DNA of 64,000 nucleotides from Rhinopithecus roxellana (GCF_007565055.1 NC_044553.1:45559420-45623419); one strand, 5' to 3'. Shown: positions 21,076 through 33,120, counted from the stretch's first letter. Notes: a model not told the origin generated them from the letters alone. Numbers and translations are program-made.

Positions 21076-24000
21076 AGTTCTTATTTTTTATATAAGCCAT
21101 GTGAAAGTTATTTTCAAAACAATCTTAGGTGAGTATTTCTAATTTTTTAATCTTTTTCAGCTTTTATCTTAGATTCAGAGGCTACATGTGCAGGTTTGTT
21201 ACCTGGGTATATGGCATGATGCTGAGGTTTGGGATACAAATGATCTTGCCACCCAGATACTGCACATAGTAGCCAACAGTTAGTTATTCAACCCTTGCCC
21301 CTCTTCCTCCCTTCCACCTCTAGTGGTCCCCAGTGTCTATTGTTGTCATTTTTATGTCCTTGAGTACCCAATGTTTAGCTCCCACGTACAAGTGAGGACA
21401 TACTGTATTTGGCTTTCTGTTCCTGTATTAAATTGCTTAGGATAATGGCCTCCAGTTGCATCCATGTTTCTGCAAAGGACATAATTTCATTTTTTATGAC
21501 TGCATAATACTCCATACCATATTTATTTTCTTTACCCAATCCACTGTTGATGGGCACCTGAGCTAATTTCATGATGTTGCAACTGTAAATAGTGGTGCAA
21601 TAAGCATGCAAGTACATGTGTCTTTTTGGTAGAATAATTTGTTTTCTTTTGGATATATACCCAGTAAGGGGATTGCTGGGTCAAATTGTAGTTTTGTTTT
21701 AAGTTTGAGAAATCTCCAAACTGCTTTCCACAGCGGCTGAACTAATTTACATTCCCACCAACAGTGTATAGGAGTTCTCTTTTCTCCACAGCTTTGCTAA
21801 CATCTGGAGTTTTTTGACTTTTTAATAATAACCATTCTGACTGGTGTGAGATGGTATCTCATTGTGGTTTTGATTTGCATTTCTCTGATAATTAGTGATG
21901 TGAAGCATTTTTTATATGCTTTTTGGCCACTTGTATGCCTTCTTTTGAGAAGTGTTTGTTTACATCTTTGGCTCATTTTTAATAGGGTTGTTTTTTGCTT
22001 GTTCACTCATTTAAGTTCCTTTTCGATATTAGACCTTTGTCTAATATCTTTAGATATTAGACCTTTGTCAGATGCACCGTTTGTGAGGACTTTCTCCCAT
22101 TCTGTAGGTTGTCTGTTTACTCTGTTAGTTTCTTTTGCTGTGCAGAAGCTCTTTAGTTTAATTACATTCCATTTGTCAGTTTTTGGTTTTGTTGCAATTG
22201 CTTTTGAGGACTTAGTCATATATTCTTTCCCAAGACCCATGTCCAAAATATTTCGTAGGTTTTCTTCTAGGATTCTTATAGCTTAAGGTCTTACACTTAA
22301 ATCTTTAATCCATCTTGAATTAAATTTTATATATCGTGAAAAGTAGGGGTCCAGTTTTCATTCTCTGTATATGGCTAGCCAGTTATTCCAGCACCATTTG
22401 TAGAACAGGGAGTCATCCCTATTGCTTGTTTTTTCTCAACTTTGTTGAAGTTTAGACGGCTACAGGTGTATGGTTTTATTTCTGGGTTCTCTATTCTGCT
22501 CCATTAGTCTGTGTCTTTTTTTGTACTGGTATCATGCTGTTTTGGTTACTGTAGCCTTAGACTATAGTTTGAAACTCTGGCTTTATTCTTTTTGCTTAGG
22601 ATTGCTTTAGATATTCAGGCTCTTTTTAGTCCAATTCTCTGAAAAGTGACATTGATAGTTTGATAGGAATAGCATTGAATCTGTAGATAGCTTTGGGCAG
22701 TATGATCATTTTCATGATATTGATTCTTCCAATTCATGAACATAGAATGTTTTGCCATTTGTTTATGTCACCTGTGATTTCTTTCAGCAGTGTTTTGTAG
22801 TTCTTGGAGAGATGTTTCTACCTAGGAACACATCTGTAGAAAAAAAATAAGACGCCTAAGGAATACATCTGTATTCCAGGGTATACAGATGTATCCCTAG
22901 GCGTCTTATTTTTTGTGGTTATTGTAAATGGGACTATGTTCTTGGTGTGCCTCTCAGCCTGAATACTATTGGTATATAGAATATTATTGGTGTATATTAG
23001 CTACTAATTTTTATACATTGATTTTGTATTCTTAAACTTTGCTAAAGTTGTTTATTATTAGTTCCAGGAGCCTTTTGGTGAAGTCTTTAAGGTTTTCAAG
23101 GTATAGAATCATATTGTCCATGAAAAGAGGTAGTTTGACTTCTTCTTTTCCTATTTGGATGCCTTTTATTTCTTTCTCTTTCCTGATTGCTCTAGCTAGC
23201 ACTTCCAGTACTATGTTGGATAGGAGTGGTAAGAGTGAGCATACTTGTCTTGTTCCAGTTCTCAAGGGAAATGCTTTCAGCTTTTGCCTGTTCAGTATGA
23301 TGCTGGCTGTGGGTTTGTCATGGATGGCTCTTATTACTTGGAGGTATGTTCCTTCAGTGCCTAGTTTCTCGAGGGTTTTAATCATGAGAGATATTGTATT
23401 TTACCAAAAGCTTTTTCCACATCTATTGAGATGATCGTATGGTTTTGGTTTTTAATTCTGCTTATGTGGTGAATCACAGTTATTAATTTGCCTATGTTGA
23501 ACCAACCTTGCATCCCAGGAATGAAGCCTACTTGATCATGGTGAATTAACTTTTTGATGTGATACTGGATATGGTTTGCTAGCATTTTGTTGAGGATTTT
23601 TGTATCTATGTTCATCAGGGATATTGGCCTGTTGTTTTCTTTTTTTGTTGTGTCTTTGCTCAGTCTTAGTATCAGGGTGATGCTGGCTTTGTAGAATGAG
23701 TTAGAGAGAATTCCCTCCCCTCAATTTTTTTGAAATGATTTCAGTAGAATTGTTACCAGCTCTTTTTTGTAGGTCTGGTGGAATTTGGCTATGACTCTAT
23801 CTGATCCAGGCTTATTTTAGCTTGTAGGTTTTTCATTACTCATTCAATTTTGGAAATTGATGTTTATCTGTTCAGGGTTTCAATTTCTTTCTGATTCAAT
23901 CTTGGGACATTGTGTATTTCCATGAATTTATCCATTTCTTCTAGATTTGTGTCATACAGATGTTCATAATAATCTCTGAGAATCTTTTGTATTTCTGTGG

Positions 24001-25960
24001 GATTAGTTATAATGTCACTTTTTTGTATCTGATTGTGCTTATTTGGATATCTCTTTTTTTCTTCGTTAATCTAGCTAGTGGTCTATTAATCCTGTTTATC
24101 GTTTCAAAAAACTAACTTTTGGTTTCATTGATACTTTGTATGGATTTTGGAGTCTTAATTCCATTCAGTTCTGCTCTGATTTTAGTTATTTCTTTTCTTC
24201 TACTAGCTTTGGGGTTGGTTGGTTCTTGTTTTTCTAGTTGCTGTAGATGTGATGTTAGATTGTTAATTTGAGATCTAACTCTTTGAGGTAGGCATTTAGC
24301 ACTATAAACTTTCCTCTTAACATTACTTTTGCTGCATTCCAGTGATTTTGGTATGCTGTGTCTCTGTTTTCATTTGCTTCACATAATTTTTTTATTTCTG
24401 CCTTGATTTCATTGTTTACCCCAAAAGTCATTCAGGAGCAAGTTGTTTTTATTCCATGTAGTTATGTAATTTTGAGAGACCTTCTCGATGTTTATTTCTA
24501 TTTTTATTCCACTGTGGCCCAAGAGTATGACTGGTATGATTTTGGCTTTTTGAAATTTATTGAGACTTGCTTTATGGCTGAGTGTGTGGTCAATCTTGGA
24601 GTATATTCCTTGGACAGATTAAAAGAATGTATATTTTGTGTTTAATAGGTGGAGATGTCTATTAGGTCCAAGTGGTCTGATGTCAAGTTTAAGTCCAGAG
24701 ATTTTTTTGTCAGTTTTCTGCCTCAATGATCTGTCTAAGGCTGCCAATGGGGTGCTGAAGTCCCCCACTATTATTGTGTACCTGTCTAAGTCTTTTCATA
24801 GGTCTAGAAGTGCTTGCTTCATGATTCTAGGTGCTCCTATGTTGTGTGCATATATATATTTAGGATAGTTAAGTCTTCTAATCAAATGAACCTTTATCAT
24901 TATGTAATATCTTTCTTTGTCCTTTTTTACTGTTGTTGGCTTAAAGTTGATTGTATCTGATATAAGAATAGTGACCCTTGCATTGTTTGTTTGTTTTCCA
25001 TTTGTGTGGCAGAACTTTCTTCAACCCTTTACTTCTAGCTTCTGGGTATCATTATGTGTGAGAGGGGACTCTTGAAAACACCTGATGGATGGGTCTTGCT
25101 TTTTTATCCAACTTGCTACTCTGTGCCTTTTAAATGAAGAATTTAGACCATTTACATTCAAGGTTAACATTGATATGTGAGGTTTTGGTGCTATTATGAT
25201 ATTGTTAGCTGTTTGCTTTGTGGTTTCTATTGTTTTTGCTTTTATAGGGTCTGTAGGATATGTACTTAAGTGTATTGTTGTGGTAGCAGGTATTGTTCTT
25301 TTGTTTCTATGTTTAGAACTTCCTTAAGGATCTCTTGTAATACTGGTCTAGTGGTAATGAATTCCCTCAATGCTGGTTTGTCTGGTAAAGATTTTATTCC
25401 TTCATTTATTAAGCTTAGTTTGATGGGATATGAAATCCCTGGTGGAAATTTCTTTTCTTTAAGAATGCTAAAAATAGTACCCCAGTCTCTCCTAGTTTAT
25501 AAGGTTTCTGCTGAGAAGTCCAATGTTAGCCTAATGGAATTCCCTTAGTACATCTGACGTTTTTTTCTAGCTGCTTTTAAGGCTTCTGTCTTTAGCACTG
25601 ACCTTGGAGATTCCTGTGACTATATGTCTTGGTGATATTCATTTGGTTTAGTATCTCATGGGTATTCTTTGGATTTCTCATATCTGGATGTCTACCTTGC
25701 TAGCAAGATTAAGGAAGTTTTCTTGAATTATTCCCTCAAATACATTTTCCAAATTATTTGATTTTTCTCCTCTCTCAGGAATGCCAATAATTTACAGGTT
25801 TGGTTGCTTTACATAATCCCATATTTCTCAAAGATTTTGCTCATTTTTTAAATTCTTTGTTTCTTTTTTTTCTTTTTAGATTGGGTTAATTCAAAAGACT
25901 GGTCTTCAAGTTCTGAAGTTCTTTCTTTATTGGTTTTGTTATTGTTGTTGTCAGTGGTGG
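21076..25960 (-). mobile_element. L1PB retrotransposon, reverse orientation, nearly complete coding span
   Basis: 3' end at left (poly-T at 21141-21160, then attcagaggctacatgtgca and an L1PB-type 3'UTR). It then runs in reverse through all of ORF2 into ORF1 and is 5'-truncated at about 25960. The sites of host L1 on either side (tttaatataatcccatttgtc at 21038 and its near copy at 25979) are repeated, probably a long target duplication. Both ORFs carry many stops. 21076-21140 lies outside L1 and may be transduced flank. Confidence 0.9.
22821..22916. repeat. Fold-back inverted repeat inside the L1PB
   Basis: Arm 22841-22874 and arm 22883-22915 are reverse complements with one small gap, and the loop is 8 bases (tccagggt). 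A partial direct copy of the same sequence (cctaggaacacatctgta) lies just upstream at 22821-22838. L1 normally has only a single cctagg...attctttttgtgg passage here, so about 75 bp is extra. Confidence 0.9.
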
Positions 25961-26008
25961 TATACAGAAACCTTTGGGTTTAATATAATCCCCTTTGTCT
26001 ATTTTTAC

Positions 26009-26212
26009 TTTTTTTTTTTTGAGACAAGGTCCCACTCTGTCACCCAGGCCAGAGCACAGTGGTGTGATCATAGCACACTGCACCCTCAACTTCCTGGGCT
26101 CAAGTGATCCTCCCACCTCAGCCTCCCAAGTAGCTGAGAATATTGGCACATGCCTCTAGGCCCAGCTAATTTTTTTGTTTTTGTAGAGATAGAGTGTCAC
26201 TATGCTGTCCAG
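26009..26212 (-). mobile_element. AluJ-like, truncated, reverse orientation
   Basis: Poly-T then gagacaaggtcccactctgt, caacttcctgggctcaagtg, cacctcagcctcccaagtag, ttttgtagagatagagtgtc, stopping at gctgtccag. Only the 3' two thirds remain. Flanks tctatttttactt and tcttatttttgctt are the diverged target duplication within the host L1. Confidence 0.9.
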
Positions 26213-27566
26213 TCTTATTTTTGCTTTTGTTTCCTATACTTTCTAAGTCTTACTCATAAAATCTTTGCCCAAAACAATGTCAATAAGGTTTCCTCCTATG
26301 TTTTATCCTAGTAGTTTTATAGTTTCAGATCTTACATTTAAGTTTTTAATTCATTTTTTATTTGATTATTGCATATGATGAGAAATAAGGGTCTAGTTTG
26401 ATTCTTCTCCATATGTATAAGCAGTTTTCCCAGCACCACTTATTGAAGAGGCTATGCTTTCCTCAATATATGTTCTTGGCACCTTTTTCAAAAATTGGTT
26501 GACTGTAAATATGTGGATTTATTTCTGGATTATCTATTCTGTTCCATTGGTCTATAGTCTGCTTTTATACCAGTACCATGCTGTTTTGGTTATTATAGCT
26601 TTGTAGTATAGTTTGAGGTCAAGTAATGTGATGTCTCCAACTTTGTTCTTTTTGCTCAGGATTGCTTTAGCTATTTAGGGCCTTTTGTGGTTTCATTCAA
26701 ATTTTATGATTACTTTTTCTATTATTTGAAGAATGTCACTGGTATTTTGATAATGATTACATCTGTAGATTGGTTTGGGGAGTGTGTTCATTTTCAAAAT
26801 ATTAATTCTTCCAATTATAAATATTGGATATCTTTCCATTTTTCTACATCCTTTCCATTCTTTCATCAGTGTTTTATAATTTCCATTGTAGAGATCTTTC
26901 CTTTGTTAAATGTATTTCTAGGTGTTTTATTTATTTATTTATTTGTAACTGTTTTAAATGGGATTGCTTTTTTAGCTAGTTTATTACTGGTGTATAGAGA
27001 TGCTATTTTTTTTTTTTTTTGTATAATGATTTTTTATCCTGCAACTTTACTGAATTTATCTATCAGTTCTAAGAGTCTTTTGGTGGAGTATTTAGATTTT
27101 TCTATATATAAGATCCTGTCATCTAAGGATCTGAATACACATTTATCAAAAGAAGACATATATATGATTAAAAAGTATATGAAAAAATGCTCAGTATCAC
27201 TAATTATCAGAGAAATACAAATCAAAATCACAATGAGACATCATCTCACCCCAGTTAGAATGGCTACTATGAAAAAGATAAAAAATAACAAATGTCGGTG
27301 AGATTGCAGAGAAAAGGGAAGTCTTGCACACTATTGGTGGGAATGTAAATTATTACAACAATTATGGAAACCAGTACAAAAGTGCCTCAAAAAACTAAAA
27401 ACAGAAATGCTGTATGATTCAGGAATCCTACTGCTGGATTTTTACCCAAAGAAAAGAAAGTCTGTATATCAAAGAGATATCTGCACCTTCTTGTTTATTT
27501 GCAGCACTATTCACAGTGGCCAGTATATGGAATCAGCTTGTGTTCATCAACAGATAAATAGGTAAG

Positions 27567-27700
27567 TAAAACATATTACATATATATTATATTATATTAT
27601 GTATTATATGTAATATGTTTTTATGTTTATATGTTTTATATATAATTATTATATATAAATATTATATATAATATACACACACACACACACACACACACAA
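27567..27700. repeat. AT-rich tract and (AC)n microsatellite in L1
   Basis: tatatattatattatattat-type repeats over about 100 bp followed by an uninterrupted AC run at 27673-27699. It sits inside the plus-strand part of the twin-primed L1. Confidence 0.9.
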
Positions 27701-28228
27701 AATGGGATATTATTCAGCCATAAAGAAGGATGAAATCTCGTCATTCGCAGGAACATGGATAAGCTGGGAGGACATTATGTTAGGAAAAATAAGTCAGGCA
27801 CAGAAGGATAAATATTACATGTTCTCACTCATATATGGGAGCCAAAAACATTGAGCTCATGAAAGTAGAAAGTAGAATTGTAGTTCTCCGAGGGTAGGAA
27901 GAGTAGGAGGAAGGGGAGAATAGGGAAAGTTTGGTTAATGGACACAAAATTACAGATAGATAGAAGAATAAGTTCTGGTGTTCTATAGCATTGTAGGGTG
28001 ACTGTACTTAATAAAAATCTATGGTACATTTTCAAATAGCTAGAAGAGAGAGTTTTGAATGTTCCTAACACAAAGAAATGATAAATCTTTGAGGTGATGG
28101 ATATGCTAATTACTCTGATTTGATCATTACACATCGTATATATGTGTGAAATATTCCTGTGTCCCCAATAAATATGTACAATTATTAGATGTCAATTTTA
28201 TATGTTTAATTAACTAATTCATGAATTA

Positions 28229-28325
28229 ACTTTAAAAATGAAGAAATGGAAGCTCTGAGAGAGTAAGCAACTTGCCCAAGATCACACAAGTTGGGAAGGG
28301 GCAGGACCTAAAATCTACCTTCAAC
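28229..28325 (-). repeat. MIR, right fragment
   Basis: Continuation of the MIR at 20868: gaagaaatggaagctctgag, agcaacttgcccaagatcac, acaagttgggaaggggcagg. Confidence 0.8.
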
Positions 28326-28434
28326 TACTATCCTCCTTTTGCCAAAAAAAAACCCAAAAAGACAGGAGAGGCCCCAGGGAACTGCAGCCTGAGCCTGCCC
28401 CTGAATGCCCATCCTGGCTCCTGGCCCACAGCTG

Positions 28435-28585
28435 CCTTCTCAGGCAAGTTTCCCTCTCTGACTGTGACCCAGTTTCTTAATCTGCAAAACAGAGAAAATG
28501 TGACATCCCCTTCCTAGTGCACAAGGTTGTGATGAGGACCAGATCAATCACAGACATAGACATCTGCCAACTGTAAAATATTGTC
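28435..28585 (+). repeat. MIR SINE
   Basis: ggcaagtttccctctctgac, cagtttcttaatctgcaaaa, a cacaaggttgtgatgaggac block and a diverged tail. Confidence 0.8.
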
Positions 28586-28589
28586 TGGT

Positions 28590-29569
28590 GGGGCTATAGT
28601 CTATGCACTTGTGTCTGAATGAGAAGAAGATACTCCCTGTGGTTGGCCCGTGATGATATCAAAGGCAAAGGTCACAATCTTCCAGTCAATCTAGCCCAAC
28701 AACCCAGTTAATCAATTCCACCTCAGACGTACTTCCTTGCGTTTACCTTTCTCTGGGAACATCAGTCCAGCCTAGTTCCCAACCTCTGCCAGACCTGTTC
28801 TCCCCCAGCTGAGGCCACCAGATCGGTGCCTGCAGGCCAGCTCCCTCTCTGCTGGGCTAGCCCTAACCGAATGCCCAGTGTGGGAAATTGAATCCTTATC
28901 CCGTTCCACCACTATGGAACTAGAAACTGCCTTGTTCTTAGCAGAACTCCGCCTCATTGCAGGGACTAGGATCTGGCCAGAGGCAGGAGCCTGAAACCTG
29001 ATGCTGCTCCCCAGCTTGGATTTCTGAAAATCATCCAGCCCCGAGAATTTCTGGCCACCGAATCCTGTCCACTGCCCTATCTGTAGCCTAAGGCTGACCA
29101 CCTGCTTAGACAGTCCCCTTTTCTTAAAAGCACAAACCTACCTGCTCCTGTGTGCTACTCCCCAGGCTACCCATCCTCCAGCAGCCTCAGCTGGGCTCCC
29201 CCACCCTCTGTGTAACACCTGGATATCCACCAGTGCCTACCCCCTCCACAGCCTTTTTTTTTTTTTCTACATCCTTCTTCCATATGTACACATTTCCCAA
29301 GATTTCACACTGATGCAAATTCTCTTTTCTGGATATTCTGTCCTTTGGCAATCTCACCCACTTCTGGGGTTTCAAGTAGAAGCCTAGGAGGAACAGGCCC
29401 ACGGATATCAGGGTCATTTTCAAGTTAAAATCATCAGAGCCCAAGACTAATGGGCAGGAGAGGGAGGAGGGAAAGTGGGAATTGAGAAAAAGGTTGAGCC
29501 TGGAGGAAGCTGGCCCCTCCCCACAGCTGCTGAGGGACAGGCCCAGGCTCAGTCATCTCTGAATCCTCC
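28590..29569. other. No gene or clear repeat seen
   Basis: GC-moderate single-copy-looking DNA. The 109-codon and 85-codon minus-strand frames (28772-29101, 29187-29444) show no recognisable domain. Confidence 0.45.
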
Positions 29570-29662
29570 CAGCCCTGGGTGCACTGCCAGGTATAGATGG
29601 GTACAGAGTCTTTGCTGGATTAATGAGTGAATAAATGAATGGCTGAATAAACAGGTTGCTGC
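29570..29662 (+). mobile_element. LINE2 3'-end scrap
   Basis: cactgccaggtatagatggg then attaatgagtgaataaatga, as in the L2 terminus. Confidence 0.5.
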
Positions 29663-30009
29663 CTCCCTTTCTGGATCCTAGCGCATTTTCTGAAGCTGTC
29701 CTCCCTCCTGATATGGGGCATACACGAGGCCAGGAGAAGGGGCTAGTTAAAGCCAACTGAGTCTAGGGAGAAACCCCTGGATTTCCTGCAAGATTTGCAC
29801 AGGAACGTGTTGCAAGGTGTTTCCTCCAAGAATTCACTGAGTCCCTTCAGGAAACCAAGAGAGAACAGAATCGGCCCCCAGACTTTGAAACCGCACCCCG
29901 TTCCTACTGTCTTCCTAGGAGACCTTGGGTCCCTTTTTATTTTCTATTCAGCAACACTATCGCCTAGGTTTACGGACAGGACTGTGTTGAGCAAGAGTTG
30001 ACCTTTATT
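29663..30009. other. No gene or clear repeat seen
   Basis: Nothing recognised on either strand. Confidence 0.4.
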
Positions 30010-30145
30010 GTCTTAATTTAATCCTCCCAAAGACCTTCTGAGATAGGTACTATTATTTTCTCCATTTTACAGATAAGGAAATTGATGTTTAAGTATGATC
30101 CCACAGCTAATAAACATGACAGAACTGGGTTTTTTTCTTCCTACT
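30010..30145 (-). repeat. MIR SINE, reverse orientation
   Basis: tctgagataggtactattat, tctccattttacagataagg, aaattgatgtttaagtatga, cccacagctaataaacatga. Confidence 0.85.
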
Positions 30146-30149
30146 GAAA

Positions 30150-30655
30150 TGGTATTATTTCATCAGAATTTGCCCACATGCTCAGCACTGCTGGAATGTG
30201 TTATTTTCAAATCCAACAATGAACTACAGAATGGTAAAAGTGGAAGAGGCTTTGAGACAAATTAGTCTAGCCCAGAGTAGGGAAGGAAAAGAGAGGGAGG
30301 CTCAGCCTGCAGGCTGCAAACCCTCCCCTCCCCGTTTATTCTGCTCCTAAAATAAAACAGAACAAAAGACAGGAAAGTCACTAGATTAGAGAATTCAGCA
30401 TCTCCCTCCTAATTCCCTGTGATGTTATAATTCTAAGATCCATTTCCTGGAGCAAGAAGCCCAGATCCCTCAGCTGGCTGATGTGGTTTTGAAAGTGGAA
30501 GAGGGCAGGAAGTGTTGTGGTCACTCCCACCCAGCGGTGGGCCTCTTCCCACAGCTCTCCTCGCCAGATACTGCAAGCTCAGACTGCAAATCCAGGAGCC
30601 TGAAACCTTCCTGGGATTGGCTCGCTGTGAAGATAACCCTGTCCTTCAACAAACC
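30150..30655. other. No gene or clear repeat seen
   Basis: Single-copy-looking DNA leading into a stretch with several transcription-factor-like motifs. Confidence 0.4.
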
Positions 30656-30659
30656 CTCG

Positions 30660-31015
30660 CTTCCTATTTGCATTCCTAATTGGCATCTTCTATTGCTTTT
30701 CCTGGTGACTTCATTTTTCACTCTTGGCTAAAAATGGGTCTCTGATGATTTATTCTATCCTGGGTGTTGACAAGCTGAAGAAGTTGTGTGGGGCCTGCCG
30801 CCAGGAACCTCGGGTGATGAAGCGTGACTCACCACTCTGGGGTCAGTGGGGGGATGGAAGGCAGGGGAGTCAGCTGACAATATCTGCTGCTTCGTCACCA
30901 GGCCTTCTGCCCTCTTCCATGAGGCACCTACATTCTAGGAAATGTGAGACGCCCCAGAGCCCTATAAAGGAGACAGGACAGGCAGCCCACAGGTCTGTCA
31001 CATCCCAAGGCTGAT
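30660..31015 (+). promoter_or_regulatory. Possible regulatory cluster with TATA-like box
   Basis: In one 300-bp single-copy stretch: octamer atttgcat (30666-30673), inverted CCAAT attgg (30679-30683), AP-1 type tgactca (30825-30831), E-box cagctg (30871-30876) and tataaa (30963-30968) in a GC-rich context. Each motif is common by chance, and no exon or CpG island follows, so this is a weak call. Confidence 0.2.
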
Positions 31016-31124
31016 TCTGTTTTGTTTCCCGCCCCCGGTGCCAAATGCTAAGCTGCGTTTCAGAAAGAGCTCTAAAAGGGAACAAGTATCCAGCCTTCCT
31101 TGAATCCCCCAATCATATTTTCAC

Positions 31125-31310
31125 ATACACACAAAGGAGCCTCACAGATCATTTAACTCAACCTTCTCATTTTCTGGAAAAGAATTTGAGGCCCAGAGAG
31201 GTCAAGCAACATGACCAGGGTCATAAAGTGAATTAGAGGTGGAGCTGGGAATAGAACCTGGGTCTTCTGTCTCCCAGTCCTCTGCTCAGTCTACTCACCA
31301 CATTATCAGG
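31125..31310 (-). repeat. MIR-family SINE, reverse orientation
   Basis: catttaactcaaccttctca, gaatttgaggcccagagagg, aagcaacatgaccagggtca, gtggagctgggaatagaacc, then the diverged tctcccagtcctctgctcag tRNA-like end. Confidence 0.85.
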
Positions 31311-32389
31311 AGAATTAGACTTGTGCTCCTGAGTGAATGGGGCCACCTCTCTCCACCATGAATGGGGGCAAGAAGGGCCACCTTTAAGGAGAGATGACGG
31401 CTGGAATTTCAGCTCTGCCCTTGGTTCTTCTCTCAGATGGGTTCTGTGTTTGGCAGACTGTCTCTTCTCTACCTGCGGGGATCCCTGGAGTCCTGGGGGA
31501 TTGGGGTTAAGATTTCTCTCTCCCAGAAAACATAGATCACTCTGAAGGCAGTTACAAACTGAAGATGATCCACAGATTATTTCTTGGCTAAGACAAGAGC
31601 GAGTTGTCTAAATAAACAAGTATGAGCGTTTACTGCGTTCCATCTGGGTGCTCGATGAGCCCATGTCCCTTTTTCTCTCTGTTGACTTTCTAAGCAAACA
31701 ATTTGCTAGCTCAGAGGAGACTCAAATTCATAGCATCAGTAAATGAGAAAGGACTACAAAGTTCCCCTAGTCTGAACCCCCTATATTCAACCAGAAACCA
31801 CCTCTACAACATTTCTAGATTGACACGACCCTCAACTTGAATGCTGAGAAGGACGAACAACGCTTCCTCCCTGAGTGATAGCCCCTTTTTTGCTGGATAG
31901 ACCTAAGCAATGGGCATCAGCCATTCTGTGGTGCCAGTTTTGCCCTTTAGGTGAAAACAAAGCAAATATTTTCTCTTCTTTGCACCACAACTTGTGTCTT
32001 TGCTCATGACTTATAGGACAAGCTAAAACAGACAGAACCATTCTTGACCCTCAAAGTCTGAGTGTTCCATTGATGGGCTAGACAGGGCTCTTACTCAGTT
32101 TTGTGTTACCACATGATTACCATGAGTGTTTACAAAACCCTTGCCCACCTCCCCTAGAGAAACTGAGTAAGGAAAAATGATGAGTGCCAAACCTGTCCAT
32201 TTGCTTCTTGCCAGCAATTCCGGTGAAAGGTCTGACTAAGGAAGAGGCAGGACCCATCTGAGGTATTCTATAATTAGCGTCTTTCTTGCTCTCCCGCTTA
32301 CCATTAAGGTAGACCAGGATATTCATGAAAAATTTCTCATGTGCTATTTCATTCCTTTTGAAAACCACATGTGAATTTCATTCAGTTAA
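31311..32389. other. No gene or clear repeat seen
   Basis: Single-copy-looking DNA. Frames up to 83 codons with no recognisable content. 31740-31830 has a faint old-repeat look (gttcccctagtctgaacccc). Confidence 0.4.
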
Positions 32390-32720
32390 AAAAGTCAATT
32401 CCTTACTAGAGACCAGGTAGCATTCTAAAGGATATAATAGTGAATGAAACAGATGAAATCCTACCCTCATGAAGCTTATGTTTTAGTAAGGAAGGCAACC
32501 ATCACTAATAGGTAAACATTATAACATCGAGAACTGATATGCACTATGAAGGAAAACAAAGCAAGGTGAGGGCAAAAGGTGATGGAGCTGCTATTGGCGA
32601 AGGCAGGCCTAGAAGGAGACACTGATTGAACAGAGACTGGAGTGGAGTAAAGGATTCCTCCTTGGAAATGTCTGCAGCAAGTGCTGTAAGAGGAAATAAC
32701 TGCAAGAAAGCCCTGATCGA
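32390..32720 (-). mobile_element. Old L2-like repeat, reverse orientation
   Basis: taccctcatgaagcttatgt, aaccatcactaataggtaaa and a later gaaatgtctgcagcaagtgc follow the order of a common old LINE-like repeat. Strongly diverged. Confidence 0.5.
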
Positions 32721-32904
32721 TGTGCAAACGGGATCAACTAGAATGAGTTTCAGGCAACTTTTCATAGGTAGATATGATTTTCAAGCCAAATTTTGCTGAT
32801 AGCTGAGAAAATTCAACATGACATTATCTGCCTTTGAAATTCTTTAGCATTCCAGAAATCAGGTGGGACCATCAGGATATGAACAAAGTGGTCAAACAAT
32901 CTTA

Positions 32905-33045
32905 CCTTTGTGAAACACTCTCTCACGTGTTATCCTTTTTAATGATCACAACAACCTCACGAGGTGGATATCATTATCCATAACAATGTTACAGATGAGG
33001 AAACTAAGGCTGAAGTAAGTGAAGCATCTAGAGGGTGGCAGACCC
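32905..33045 (-). repeat. MIR SINE, reverse orientation
   Basis: acaacaacctcacgaggtgg, atcattatccataacaatgt, tacagatgaggaaactaagg. Confidence 0.8.
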
Positions 33046-33049
33046 AAGA

Positions 33050-33120
33050 CTAATAGAATCTAGTGGTGTGACTCTGGTCAGTACATTGGTTTACATAAGT
33101 ACACAGTTTCTTCACCAAAT
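33050..33120 (+). repeat. Weak MIR-like fragment
   Basis: tggtgtgactctggtcagta then acacagtttcttcacc. Short and diverged. Confidence 0.4.

Larger units (their letters stand above)
20899..28228 (+). mobile_element. Twin-primed (5'-inverted) older L1, host of later insertions
   Basis: The 3' part, 27119-28228, is in plus orientation (ORF2 end and 3'UTR: atttatcaaaagaagacata, ggatattattcagccataaa, acatgttctcactcatatat, ending in a degraded tail). The adjoining part of ORF2, at 20899-21075 plus 25961-27118, is inverted. The two arms meet in L1 coordinates near the gagcaaaa-rich stretch of ORF2, which is the arrangement made by twin priming. Target duplication: actttataaatgaggag (20882-20898) and actttaaaaatgaagaa (28229-28245), both inside a MIR. 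Confidence 0.85.

Noticed and set aside
26687..27301. 204-codon plus-strand open frame
   Set aside because: It crosses the inversion junction of the twin-primed L1, reading antisense L1 on the left and sense L1 on the right; not a gene.
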